11,068 bases of DNA from contig PUMR01000087.1 in assembly GCA_003551455.1 (NCBI GenBank), positions 1-11,068 on the forward strand, read 5' to 3'. Under the pieces are notes generated by a model that was given only the letters and a program-made list of their open reading frames with translations, was not told the DNA's origin and ran no database searches. The DNA comes from Mollicutes bacterium. Its GTDB lineage: Bacteria; Bacillota_I; Bacilli_A; Izemoplasmatales; Izemoplasmataceae. Made by a program: the position numbers and the translations under genes. Of the stretch, positions 1 through 7,134 are shown piece by piece; within the stretch, counting starts at the first letter, position 1, and each line of letters starts with the position of its first letter.

Positions 1-722
1 CCGGTCAAGAACCTTTCCATGGGATGGATGCGATTGGTTGGGGAAGTATGGACGAATTCGCTCCCGTTGTCGGTCTGGATGGTTTCGGGAAGGTAGCCGA
101 AGTAGATGAAGGCTCGCTTGAGAAAATCCAGGGTCGTGTGAGAAGACAGTTCGTTATAGGCATGGATGAAACGTTCCCGGCCGCACTCGTCCAAGATGGT
201 GTATTGATAGAATTTCTCGGGAATTTGCCCTCTATAGCAGGCTTTGGGAACGTATTTCACATCCAACTGCATCTTGACGCCGACATCTTCCGGTGTATGG
301 TATTTCTTGGGCTTGTACGGTTTCTTCTTGTGCACTTTCTTCACATAATATAGGCCCTGTGTACGCAAGAAGCGAAAAAGCGAGGAAGGATTGCGCGTAT
401 AACCGTAGTTCTGTCGAAGCTTGCCATAGAGCTCGTTCAGACCGATATGGGGGTTACGGCGCAAAAGATTCTTGATATGACGGATCTCTTCGGCCGTATG
501 GGCGTTGGGGTGTGGTGTCTTGGGTCGTTTCGATCGCGTTCGGAGGGAATCCTTGGTTCCATCGAACCGTTGGGACCAGCGCCATAGTGATGTCCGGGAG
601 ATCTTGTAGAGACGGCACACGTCAGCCGCTTTGTACCGGGGATTACGGTAGAGCTTGCAAGCATTGTACCGAGTGTTCAAAGTGTGTTCACAATATCGTA
701 GTTTTTGTGCTACACTATGCAT
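1..722 (-). CDS. IS481-like DDE transposase, 3' part beyond the window
   Basis: This gene encodes a cut-and-paste type transposase with an integrase-like (rve) catalytic core. The frame is open for 240 codons from ATG at 720-722 to the left edge, with no stop. Residues about 20-60 form a helix-turn-helix DNA-binding region (KAADVCRLYKISRTSLWRW). Residues about 75-130 are a second basic helical region. The catalytic core follows: the first aspartate is D154 in MQLDVKYVP and the second is D218 in QTDNGSEF. The third acidic residue, about 35 residues later in this family, would lie off the window. The start is supported by AAGGAGG at 735-741, 12 bases before the ATG. The core motifs and arrangement fit IS481-like Bacillota elements; a related IS3-type orfB is the main alternative. 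Intactness is unknown because the end is missing. Confidence 0.85.
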   Translation of the reverse strand, partial: MHSVAQKLRYCEHTLNTRYNACKLYRNPRYKAADVCRLYKISRTSLWRWSQRFDGTKDSLRTRSKRPKTPHPNAHTAEEIRHIKNLLRRNPHIGLNELYGKLRQNYGYTRNPSSLFRFLRTQGLYYVKKVHKKKPYKPKKYHTPEDVGVKMQLDVKYVPKACYRGQIPEKFYQYTILDECGRERFIHAYNELSSHTTLDFLKRAFIYFGYLPETIQTDNGSEFVHTSPTNRIHPMERFLT

Positions 723-779
723 GTGATTCGTATCCTCCTTGTGTAGTGTGGTAGCTCACAACTATAGGATACGGATCAC
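723..779 (-). promoter_or_regulatory. Stem-loop masking the transposase ribosome binding site
   Basis: In minus-strand RNA, bases 779-766 pair with bases 736-723: 13 Watson-Crick pairs with one A-C mismatch at 728/774, around a loop of about 29 bases. The 3' arm contains half of the Shine-Dalgarno sequence and the whole spacer up to the ATG at 722, so pairing should block initiation. The 5' arm contains the -10 box of the predicted promoter, so only transcripts starting upstream of the element would carry both arms. This resembles the read-through protection known for IS10 and IS50; function here is inferred. Confidence 0.6.
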
Positions 780-794
780 CCTTTTATATGGCAA
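766..794 (-). promoter_or_regulatory. Predicted transposase promoter
   Basis: On the minus strand a -35 box TTGCCA (794-789) is followed after 17 bases by a -10 box TATCCT (771-766). Both match the sigma-70-type consensus at most positions. Transcription would start near 759, inside the hairpin loop, leaving a leader of about 37 bases with an exposed ribosome site. Confidence 0.5.
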
Positions 795-857
795 GGGGTA
801 GTGTTTCACATGTATTGTACATTAACACTTCATTTTACGCACGGAGAGGAAATCCGG

Positions 858-886
858 TTGATTTTACCGGGCCTGTTTGCTATAAT
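858..886 (+). promoter_or_regulatory. Promoter of the tRNA-Tyr/tRNA-Trp operon
   Basis: The -35 box TTGATT (858-863) and a perfect -10 box TATAAT (881-886) are 17 bases apart, with an extended TGC element just before the -10. The start would be near 893, about 24 bases before tRNA-Tyr. The pattern is that of a strong housekeeping promoter, as expected for tRNA genes. Confidence 0.8.
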
Positions 887-916
887 GTAGTAGCGTTTTG
901 AGAGAAACGCCTCCGT

Positions 917-1001
917 GGAGGGGTAGCGAAGTGGCTAAACGCGGCAGACTGTAAATCTGCTCCCTCAGGGTTCGGCGGTTCGAATCCGTCCCCCTCCACC
1001 A
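917..1001 (+). tRNA. tRNA-Tyr (GTA)
   Basis: The acceptor stem GGAGGGG (917-923) pairs with CCCCTCC (991-997), followed by discriminator A998 and an encoded CCA. The anticodon stem GCAGA/TCTGC (944-948/956-960) holds loop CTGTAAA with anticodon GTA at 951-953. A long variable arm follows (about 961-975), making this a class II tRNA as usual for bacterial tyrosine tRNAs. The T loop TTCGAAT is present. It shares a transcript with tRNA-Trp, 6 bases downstream. Confidence 0.97.
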
Positions 1002-1007
1002 TTCTCA

Positions 1008-1082
1008 AGGGGTGTGGTGTCAATGGTAGCACAGCGGTCTCCAAAACCGCTAGTACGGGTTCGAATCCTGTCACCCCTGCCA
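1008..1082 (+). tRNA. tRNA-Trp (CCA)
   Basis: The acceptor stem AGGGGTG (1008-1014) pairs with CACCCCT (1072-1078). Discriminator G1079 and encoded CCA follow, both typical of bacterial tryptophan tRNAs. The anticodon stem GCGGT/ACCGC (1034-1038/1046-1050) holds loop CTCCAAA with anticodon CCA at 1041-1043. This reads UGG only, so TGA is not a tryptophan codon through this gene, in agreement with TGA stops in the downstream genes. It is second in a two-tRNA operon. Confidence 0.97.
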
Positions 1083-1092
1083 AATGACGGCT

Positions 1093-1120
1093 AAAAGAAG
1101 CGGTTTCCCGCTTCTTTTTT
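1093..1120 (+). terminator. Terminator of the tRNA operon
   Basis: AAAAGAAGCGG (1093-1103) pairs with CCGCTTCTTTT (1108-1118) around a TTTC loop, giving an 11 bp stem running into six T residues (1115-1120). It lies 10 bases after the CCA of tRNA-Trp and separates the tRNAs from the hut operon. Confidence 0.9.
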
Positions 1121-1130
1121 CTTGTCTCAA

Positions 1131-1149
1131 GGGTTTGGAGACCGCTGTG
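1131..1149 (-). repeat. Inverted partial copy of the tRNA-Trp anticodon arm
   Basis: The reverse complement of 1131-1149 matches tRNA-Trp positions 1030-1048 at 18 of 19 bases, with 16 in a row (1134-1149 against 1030-1045). The copy covers the 5' anticodon stem, the loop with the anticodon, and three bases of the 3' stem. Similarity to the tRNA fades on both sides. It sits 10 bases after the terminator. It may be a remnant of a tRNA-derived insertion or a pairing element; no function can be shown. Confidence 0.75.
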
Positions 1150-1290
1150 TCCCGGTAACTCCATCGCCATCCCGTCGCCATCAGCCGGTTTTCATCACGG
1201 GCGGAACATAGGTATCGGGGCAAATCCACATAATCGTCTTCTTGCCACTTCGACGGTAGCGCAACTTGTCGGTACCGGTCTGTTTCGTGG
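1150..1290. other. Intergenic stretch before the hut promoter, no gene seen
   Basis: I see no plausible small gene, riboswitch or T-box in this stretch. It contains a short direct repeat (TCGCCATC twice, within 1162-1182) and the 8-base palindrome CGGTACCG at 1270-1277, about 14 bases upstream of the hut -35 region. The palindrome could be an operator half of a regulator encoded elsewhere, but it is too short to support that alone. Confidence 0.3.
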
Positions 1291-1319
1291 TTTATTTTCC
1301 GCTCCGCATATGCTATGAT
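1291..1319 (+). promoter_or_regulatory. Predicted promoter of the hut operon
   Basis: An extended -10 element TGC-TATGAT (1311-1319) has a poor -35 candidate TTTATT (1291-1296) at 17 bases. Transcription would start near 1326, giving a leader of about 26 bases before hutH. The weak -35 suggests dependence on the extended -10 or on an activator. The palindrome GCATATGC (1306-1313) overlaps the promoter core. Confidence 0.5.
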
Positions 1320-1351
1320 GTAGACGGTTGAGAACAGTTGTGGAGGGCCTT

Positions 1352-2881
1352 ATGATAGTATTGACAGGCGACAAGCTCGACCTTCGCGATTTCGTGAGGG
1401 TCGCCCGGGAGAAGGACAAGGTGGAAATCGCCGATGCCGCCCGGACGAAGGTGGAGGCTTCACGCAAGATAGTGGAAGATACAATACAGGGTGAAGAGGC
1501 CGTATATGGCGTCAACACCGGGTTTGGCAGATTGAGTGAGGTAAGGATCGGCGAATGCGACCTTTCGACCTTGCAGAAGAACCTTTTGAAAAGCCATGCC
1601 TGTGGCATTGGCGATGTCTTCGAAGAAGATGTCGTGCGCGGAATGATGCTCTTGCGCGTGAACGCGCTCTTACAAGGGGTCAGCGGTATACGTTCCGAGA
1701 CCCTTGACAAGCTGGTGGAATTCCTGAATGAAGATGTCATTCCCGTGGTCTATGAACAAGGATCACTCGGGGCGAGCGGTGATCTCGTGCCTTTGGCGCA
1801 CATGGCTCTTCCCTTGATATCTGAAGGGGAAGTAATATACCAAGGCAAGCGGTTTCCCGCCTCTAAAGGCCTGGAAAAAGCCGGGATACGGCCCCTCGAT
1901 GACTTGCACGCCAAAGAGGGCCTCGCGCTCATCAACGGGACACAGGCCATGACGAGTGTCGGGGCTTTGGCACTGCAGGATGCCTATGACACGTTTTGGC
2001 ATGCAAGCCTCGCTAGCGGCCTTTCCTTCGAGGCCTTGCGGGGCATCAAGGATATCTTCGATTCCCGGGTCCACGAGGCCCGGGGCCACAAGGGGCAGAT
2101 ATCGACCGCCCGTCTCATGCGTGCCCTTCTCAAAGGCAGCGAGAACACGACCGACCAAGGGGCTCTGCGTGTACAGGACGCCTACTCGCTCCGTTGCATT
2201 CCCCAAGTGCACGGCGCCACGCTAACGGCTCTGGACCATATCAAGGACGTCCTACAAAGAGAGATGAACGCCGTGACGGACAATCCGCTCGTGTTCCCCG
2301 AAGAGAGACGGATCATCAGTGCCGGCAATTTTCATGGACAGACAGCGAGCCTACCCTTGGATTATCTCGCGATTGCCATGAGCGAGCTGGGAAACATTTC
2401 CGAGAGAAGACTCGAACGTCTCGTGAATCACGACTTGAACAGGACCTTCCCGCCATTTCTCACACCGGACAAGGGGCTGAACTCGGGATTCATGATCGTC
2501 CAGTATGCCGCCGCCTCGCTCGTCAGCGAAAACAAGATTCTCGCCCATCCGGCCAGTGTCGATTCCATTCCTTCGAGTGCCAATCAGGAAGACCATGTGT
2601 CCATGGGGACCATCGCCGCCCGTAAGGCGAGGAGGATTATCGCACATGTTCGGAAAATCGTGGCCATGGAAATGTTCACAGCGGCACAGGCGTTGGATTT
2701 TTCGGGCAAGGAGGGTCTTTCAGCCACTTTGAGAGAGGTGTATGATTTGCTACGCGAGCACGTGCCCTTCCTCGAGAAGGACGACATCATGCAGCCCCAC
2801 ATGGATGCCATCGAGCGTTTGCTCATCGACAAACGTTTCCATAATGAAACACTGGAGGCCATGCTATGGACAAAGTCATAA
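1352..2881 (+). CDS. hutH: Histidine ammonia-lyase
   Basis: HutH removes ammonia from L-histidine to give trans-urocanate, the first step of histidine degradation, in the cytoplasm. The 509-residue product has the usual length of bacterial HutH. The Ala-Ser-Gly triad that cyclises into the MIO cofactor is at residues 141-143 in GSLGASGDLVPLAHM, almost the same numbering as Pseudomonas HutH. The N-terminal YGVNTGFG carries the catalytic tyrosine (Y52). Further family blocks are visible in TDNPLVF and in SANQEDHVSMG. ATG 1352 is chosen because GGAGGG at 1342-1347 precedes it correctly; an in-frame TTG at 1328 lacks such a site. The gene opens the operon and its last 16 bases overlap hutU, implying translational coupling. 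A related aromatic ammonia-lyase is formally possible, but the hut context makes HutH very likely. Confidence 0.97.
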   Translation: MIVLTGDKLDLRDFVRVAREKDKVEIADAARTKVEASRKIVEDTIQGEEAVYGVNTGFGRLSEVRIGECDLSTLQKNLLKSHACGIGDVFEEDVVRGMMLLRVNALLQGVSGIRSETLDKLVEFLNEDVIPVVYEQGSLGASGDLVPLAHMALPLISEGEVIYQGKRFPASKGLEKAGIRPLDDLHAKEGLALINGTQAMTSVGALALQDAYDTFWHASLASGLSFEALRGIKDIFDSRVHEARGHKGQISTARLMRALLKGSENTTDQGALRVQDAYSLRCIPQVHGATLTALDHIKDVLQREMNAVTDNPLVFPEERRIISAGNFHGQTASLPLDYLAIAMSELGNISERRLERLVNHDLNRTFPPFLTPDKGLNSGFMIVQYAAASLVSENKILAHPASVDSIPSSANQEDHVSMGTIAARKARRIIAHVRKIVAMEMFTAAQALDFSGKEGLSATLREVYDLLREHVPFLEKDDIMQPHMDAIERLLIDKRFHNETLEAMLWTKS

Positions 2882-4881
2882 CCCTGAAGGACATATTCGG
2901 CAAATTGCCGGAAAAACCCCCTTTCGAAAAGGGGATTCGCCGGGCGCCGAAACGTGATTTCACTCTGAGCAGACAAGACACGGAACTCGCGCTGAAGAAC
3001 GCCTTGCGTTACATTCCCGAAGAATGGCAGGATGAACTGCGGGAGGAGTTCCTCGAAGAACTCATGACCCAGGGCAGGATCTATGGGTATCGCTTTCGGC
3101 CCGAGGGCCGTATCAAGGGAAATCCCATTGATTCCTACAAAGGAAGGACTACCGAAGGGCGCGCCTTCCAGGTGATGATCGACAACAACCTCGATTTCGA
3201 TGTGGCACTCTATCCTTATGAACTCGTGACATACGGCGAAAGCGGTCAGGTCTTCCAGAACTGGATGCAGTATCGTCTTGTCAAACGCTATCTGGAAATC
3301 CTCGAGGATGACGAGACGCTCGTCCTTTTCAGCGGACACCCCCTGGGGCTTTTCAAATCATCCCCTCAGGCCCCACGGGTGATGCTTTCGAACGGGCTGA
3401 TGGTCGGTATGTACGACACCGCCGACCATTTCAACCGGGCGCAAGCTCTGGGTGTGGCCAACTACGGCCAGATGACGGCCGGGGGTTGGATGTACATCGG
3501 ACCGCAGGGCATCGTTCACGGGACCTATTCCACCCTTTTGAACGCCGGCAGGCTGCAACTCGGTGTTGGTGAGGATGAGGATCTTGCGGGGGTGCTCTTC
3601 GTATCCTCGGGCCTTGGCGGCATGAGCGGTGCCCAGGGCAAAGCCGCGAAAATCGCCGGCGGTGTGGGACTCATCGCCGAGGTCGACCCTTCCCGCATCG
3701 AGACCCGACACGGACAAGGTTGGATCGACGAAGTGTATGAAACACCAAAGAAGGCTTTTACCGCGGCCTTGCATGCGAAAGAGGAGAAACAGGCGAAGGG
3801 CATCGCCTATCACGGCAATGTCGTCGACCTCCTGGAGTACGCCGTGGAGAACCGGATCCATATCGAGCTCTTGAGTGACCAGACCAGTTGCCACAACGTA
3901 TATGACGGCGGATACACCCCGCAAAGTCTCACGTTCACAGAGCGGACGCGCATGTTGAAGGAAGACAAGAAACGCTTCATGGGACATGTGGACGAGGGTC
4001 TGGTGAAACACTACCGGATGATCAAGACGCTCACGGAACGGGGCACCTACTTTTTCGACTACGGCAACAGTTTCATGAAAGCCGTCTACGATGCCGGTGT
4101 CACCGAAATCTGCAAGAATAAAAAGGATGACCTGGACGGATTCATCTGGCCTAGCTACGTCGAAGACATCATGGGACCCGTCCTTTTCGACTACGGCTAC
4201 GGACCCTTCCGCTGGGTATGTCTCTCTGGCAGACACGAGGATCTCCAAAAGACCGACAAAGCGGCCATGGCCGTGATCGACCCGGACCGACGCTTCCAAG
4301 ACCGCGACAACCACCAATGGATCCGGGACGCCGAAAAGAACGAGCTTGTGGTCGGCACCAAGGCGCGCATCCTCTACCAGGACGCATGGGGGCGCCGTGA
4401 TATCGCCTTGAAATTCAACGAACTCGTCCGCGAGGGGGAAATCGGTCCGGTGATGCTCGGACGCGACCATCACGACACCGGTGGCACCGATTCACCCTTC
4501 AGGGAAACCGCGAACATCAAGGACGGATCGAACGTGATGGCCGATATGGCCACCCACATCTATGCCGGCAATGCCGCCCGGGGCATGAGCCTCGTCGCTC
4601 TCCACAACGGCGGCGGTGTCGGTGTGAGCAAAGCGGTGAACGGCGGCTACGGTCTTGTGCTCGATGGGAGCCGCCGGGTGGATGAAATCATCAAGAGCGC
4701 CGTGATGTGGGATGTGATGGGCGGTGTGGCCCGTCGCAGCTGGGCGCAGAACGAGCATGCCGTCGAAACATGCAAAGTCTTCAATGAGAACGCCGAGGGT
4801 TCCGTAACCATGCCATTTCCCACCGATGAAGAGGCCATCAGGAATCTTGTCGGCAAGAAATATAAAAAGGGAGGATATTGA
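2866..4881 (+). CDS. hutU: Urocanate hydratase, long form
   Basis: HutU adds water to urocanate to give 4-imidazolone-5-propanoate, using tightly bound NAD+ as an electrophilic cofactor. The product has 671 residues, against about 555 in the Pseudomonas/Bacillus type. Its N-terminal region (RNALRYIPEEWQ, residues about 43-54) and length resemble the animal enzyme UROC1. Visible blocks are SGHPLGLFKSS, YGQMTAGG with YIGPQGIVHG, the NAD-binding glycine loop GLGGMSGAQ (residues 249-257), SDQTSCHN, DYGN (398-401), GRDHHDTGGTDSPFRET (from 532) and HNGGGVG (from 580). In the last block the common GWGEV continuation is replaced by GVSKAV. The ATG is preceded by GGAGG at 2854-2858, inside hutH. The gene starts before hutH ends and stops 2 bases before ftcD, as expected for a coupled operon. 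Confidence 0.96.
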   Translation: MDKVITLKDIFGKLPEKPPFEKGIRRAPKRDFTLSRQDTELALKNALRYIPEEWQDELREEFLEELMTQGRIYGYRFRPEGRIKGNPIDSYKGRTTEGRAFQVMIDNNLDFDVALYPYELVTYGESGQVFQNWMQYRLVKRYLEILEDDETLVLFSGHPLGLFKSSPQAPRVMLSNGLMVGMYDTADHFNRAQALGVANYGQMTAGGWMYIGPQGIVHGTYSTLLNAGRLQLGVGEDEDLAGVLFVSSGLGGMSGAQGKAAKIAGGVGLIAEVDPSRIETRHGQGWIDEVYETPKKAFTAALHAKEEKQAKGIAYHGNVVDLLEYAVENRIHIELLSDQTSCHNVYDGGYTPQSLTFTERTRMLKEDKKRFMGHVDEGLVKHYRMIKTLTERGTYFFDYGNSFMKAVYDAGVTEICKNKKDDLDGFIWPSYVEDIMGPVLFDYGYGPFRWVCLSGRHEDLQKTDKAAMAVIDPDRRFQDRDNHQWIRDAEKNELVVGTKARILYQDAWGRRDIALKFNELVREGEIGPVMLGRDHHDTGGTDSPFRETANIKDGSNVMADMATHIYAGNAARGMSLVALHNGGGVGVSKAVNGGYGLVLDGSRRVDEIIKSAVMWDVMGGVARRSWAQNEHAVETCKVFNENAEGSVTMPFPTDEEAIRNLVGKKYKKGGY

Positions 4882-4883
4882 CC

Positions 4884-5858
4884 ATGCGACCAATCGTGCA
4901 ATGTGTACCGAACATCTCCGAAGGCAGAGACAAACAAAAGATCGAGAGGATTATCGAACCCCTCAAAGACCATAACGGGTTCAATCTTGTCAGCTATGAG
5001 CCGGATGCGGACTATAATCGCACCGTCATCACCCTTCTCGGTGACCCCGAGGAGATGCTGTCACCACTTCTCGCCTTCATCGAACGTGCCCGTGAGCTTA
5101 TCGACATGAACAAACACAAAGGCGAACATCCCCGGATGGGAGCCGTGGATGTGCTTCCGTTTATCCCCATAAGCGGCATCGACATGGAAGCCTGCACCCG
5201 TTTCGCCCATAGACTGGGGAAACGCATAGCCGGCGAACTCGACATCCCCGTGTTCCTCTATGGAGAAGCCGCCACCAAGAAGAAACGCAAACGCCTGCCC
5301 AATATCCGTAAAGGCGAGTTCGAGGGGATGAGGGAAAAAATCCGACAAAGCGAATGGCACCCGGATTACGGCTCGCCGAGCATCCACCCGAGTTTCGGCA
5401 CTATCGCCGTCGGTGCCCGCCTTCCGCTCATCGCCTACAATATCGACCTCGCAACCGACAATATCGAGGTCGCCAAACGCATCTCTCGGGCGATTCGCGG
5501 TTCGAGCGGGGGATTCAAGCATGTCCAGTCCGGTCCCGCCCACCTTCAGGAACGCGGCCATGTCCAAGTGACCATGAATATCCTCAACTACAAGCAGAAC
5601 CCCTTGTACCGCGTCCTGGAGACCGTGAAGATGGAAGCCGCCCGACACCAGGTGGAGGTCCCCTCTTCGGAAATCGTCGGGCTCATCCCCAAAGACACCA
5701 TCATCCGCTCGCTCAGGTATTACTACGCTGTCAAGGGACAAAGCCTGGATGAAGAGGAGATGTCGCTTGAAGAGATTGCGGAAGCGGCGAAAGAGCACAT
5801 CGGTTTCCGTGATTTCGGTGTCGAGAAGATCATCGAAGCGAATATCGGGGAGGATTGA
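4884..5858 (+). CDS. ftcD: Glutamate formimidoyltransferase
   Basis: The enzyme moves the formimino group from N-formimino-L-glutamate to tetrahydrofolate, releasing glutamate and 5-formimino-THF. The 324-residue product equals the formiminotransferase half of mammalian FTCD without its cyclodeaminase half, which is here the separate fchA gene. The N-terminus VQCVPNISEGRD is the family signature. The catalytic histidine is H82 in GEHPRMGAVDVLPFIP, at the same number as in the mammalian enzyme. LDIPVFLYGEAA and IVGLIPKDTI are further conserved blocks. ATG 4884 is preferred over TTG 4878 because GGGAGG at 4869-4874 is 9 bases from the ATG but only 3 from the TTG. It follows the hutU stop by 2 bases and is followed 4 bases later by hutI. 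Confidence 0.96.
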   Translation: MRPIVQCVPNISEGRDKQKIERIIEPLKDHNGFNLVSYEPDADYNRTVITLLGDPEEMLSPLLAFIERARELIDMNKHKGEHPRMGAVDVLPFIPISGIDMEACTRFAHRLGKRIAGELDIPVFLYGEAATKKKRKRLPNIRKGEFEGMREKIRQSEWHPDYGSPSIHPSFGTIAVGARLPLIAYNIDLATDNIEVAKRISRAIRGSSGGFKHVQSGPAHLQERGHVQVTMNILNYKQNPLYRVLETVKMEAARHQVEVPSSEIVGLIPKDTIIRSLRYYYAVKGQSLDEEEMSLEEIAEAAKEHIGFRDFGVEKIIEANIGED

Positions 5859-5862
5859 GGCC

Positions 5863-7134
5863 ATGGCCGCCGATCTTGTCGTCCGTAACATCGGCACACT
5901 CTGGACACCGAAAACCGCGGATCGTCCCGCCAGAGGCGAGGATATGAACGAAGTGCTGGAAATCAAGAATGCCTTCTTGGCTGTCAAGGACGGCCTTATC
6001 CTTGATATGGGAGAAGGCGACGGTCGCGCTCATATTGGTGAAAACACCATCGTCCACGACGCTCGTGGCGACCTCGTCACCCCGGGGCTTGTCGACTCGC
6101 ACACGCATGTGGTCCACTACGGTTCTCGCGAATACGAGTTCGAGAAGAAAATGCGCGGGGTCCCCTATTTACAGATCCTTGAAGAGGGCGGCGGTATTCT
6201 GAGCAGCGTGCGTGCCACCAGGGAGGCGACCCCCGAAGAACTCTACAATCAGTCCAGAAAGAGCCTCGACACCATGTTGGCATATGGAGTGACCACGGTG
6301 GAGGGAAAGAGCGGCTACGGCCTCGACATGGATACCGAGATCAAACAGCTCCGGGTCCAAAAAGCGCTCGATGGCGACCATCCCGTGGACATCGTGCCGA
6401 CATTCCTCGGCGCCCACGCGCTCCCCAAAGATTTCAAGCACGACCGCATGTCCTTTCTCGAACATGTCGTCGACACGATGGACACGGTTCGCGACGAAGG
6501 GCTGGCCGAGTTTGTCGACATCTTCTGTGAGAAAGGCGTCTTCGATGTCGAGGAAAGCCGCTACATTCTCACGGAAGCGAAAAAACGGGGGTTCGGCCTG
6601 AAGATCCATGCCGACGAGATCGAGCCCCTGGGCGGGGTCGAGCTCGCCTGTGAGCTCGGCGCGGCCAGCGCCGACCATCTCATGGTGATCACCGACAGCG
6701 GTATCGCGGCCTTGAAGGATGCGGATACGGTGGCGAACATTCTTCCGAGCACGTCATTCTATCTCGCGAGCGATTACGCCCCCGTACGGAAGATGTTGCA
6801 AGAAGGAGTCGCTCTGGCCGTTTCGAGCGACTACAACCCCGGCAGCAGTCCGAGCGAGAATTTCCTCTTCACCTTGAACATCGCCGCGATCCATCTGAAG
6901 ATGTCGCCCAAAGAGATCCTGAACGCCGCGACAAGAAACGCCGCACACAGCGTGAAGCGAGCCGACAGGATCGGGGCACTCGCAAAAGGCATGGCGGCCG
7001 ACTTTGTCATCTATGACGCCAAGAATTTTCCCTATGTGCTCTACCATTTTGCCATAAACCATGTGCGCGACGTTTTCAAAGACGGCCGGCTGGTCGTCCA
7101 AAACAAACAATGTGTCTGGGAGGATACGACATGA
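5863..7134 (+). CDS. hutI: Imidazolonepropionase
   Basis: HutI hydrolyses 4-imidazolone-5-propanoate to N-formimino-L-glutamate, linking HutU to FtcD. The 423-residue protein is a metal-dependent amidohydrolase. The HxH metal site is H80/H82 in DSHTHVVHYGSREYEF. A third metal histidine is H249 in KIHADEIEPLGG. The catalytic aspartate is D323 in SSDYNPGSSPSENF. These positions match the Bacillus subtilis enzyme almost residue for residue. EGKSGYGLD and the C-terminal GMAADFVIYD are also typical. The start is ATG 5863, with GGGGAGG at 5847-5853; the frame is open further upstream inside ftcD, but no start there has a comparable site. It overlaps fchA by ATGA. Confidence 0.97.
   Translation: MAADLVVRNIGTLWTPKTADRPARGEDMNEVLEIKNAFLAVKDGLILDMGEGDGRAHIGENTIVHDARGDLVTPGLVDSHTHVVHYGSREYEFEKKMRGVPYLQILEEGGGILSSVRATREATPEELYNQSRKSLDTMLAYGVTTVEGKSGYGLDMDTEIKQLRVQKALDGDHPVDIVPTFLGAHALPKDFKHDRMSFLEHVVDTMDTVRDEGLAEFVDIFCEKGVFDVEESRYILTEAKKRGFGLKIHADEIEPLGGVELACELGAASADHLMVITDSGIAALKDADTVANILPSTSFYLASDYAPVRKMLQEGVALAVSSDYNPGSSPSENFLFTLNIAAIHLKMSPKEILNAATRNAAHSVKRADRIGALAKGMAADFVIYDAKNFPYVLYHFAINHVRDVFKDGRLVVQNKQCVWEDTT

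Larger units (their letters stand above)
1..827 (-). mobile_element. IS481-like insertion sequence, one end only (candidate terminus near 827)
   Basis: The segment holds the 5' two thirds of a transposase gene and its leader; the rest of the element lies left of the window. Upstream of the gene, the minus strand has a run starting TGTTAATGTACAATACATGTG (read from 827 down to 807) that looks like an insertion-sequence terminal repeat because it begins with TGT and is followed by the transposase promoter. The boundary is inferred: the opposite terminal repeat and any target duplication cannot be seen. The element would end about 30 bases before the promoter of the tRNA operon, which seems intact. 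Confidence 0.5.

Noticed and set aside
24..664. Several short frames over the transposase (24-353 plus, 293-475 plus, 437-664 minus, 512-754 plus)
   Set aside because: They are shadows of the transposase frame, which is open from 722 to the left edge and carries recognisable helix-turn-helix and DDE motifs.
880..1170. 96-codon minus-strand frame across both tRNA genes
   Set aside because: It is antisense to tRNA-Tyr and tRNA-Trp and yields the well-known type of spurious protein containing GDGFEPPNPEGADLQSAA; it has no ribosome site.
1328..1351. Upstream TTG start for hutH
   Set aside because: No ribosome site precedes it and it would fall at the predicted transcription start; ATG 1352 has GGAGGG at proper spacing.
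3358..4473. 371-codon minus-strand frame inside hutU
   Set aside because: It is the antisense shadow of a clear urocanase in a G+C-rich gene, with no motif and no ribosome site.
5749..5862. N-terminal extension of hutI into ftcD
   Set aside because: The extra stretch is the out-of-frame reading of the ftcD C-terminus; ATG 5863 has a strong ribosome site and gives the standard HutI N-terminus and residue numbering.
5061..5987. 308-codon minus-strand frame over ftcD and the hutI start
   Set aside because: It is antisense to two confidently recognised genes and has no motif.
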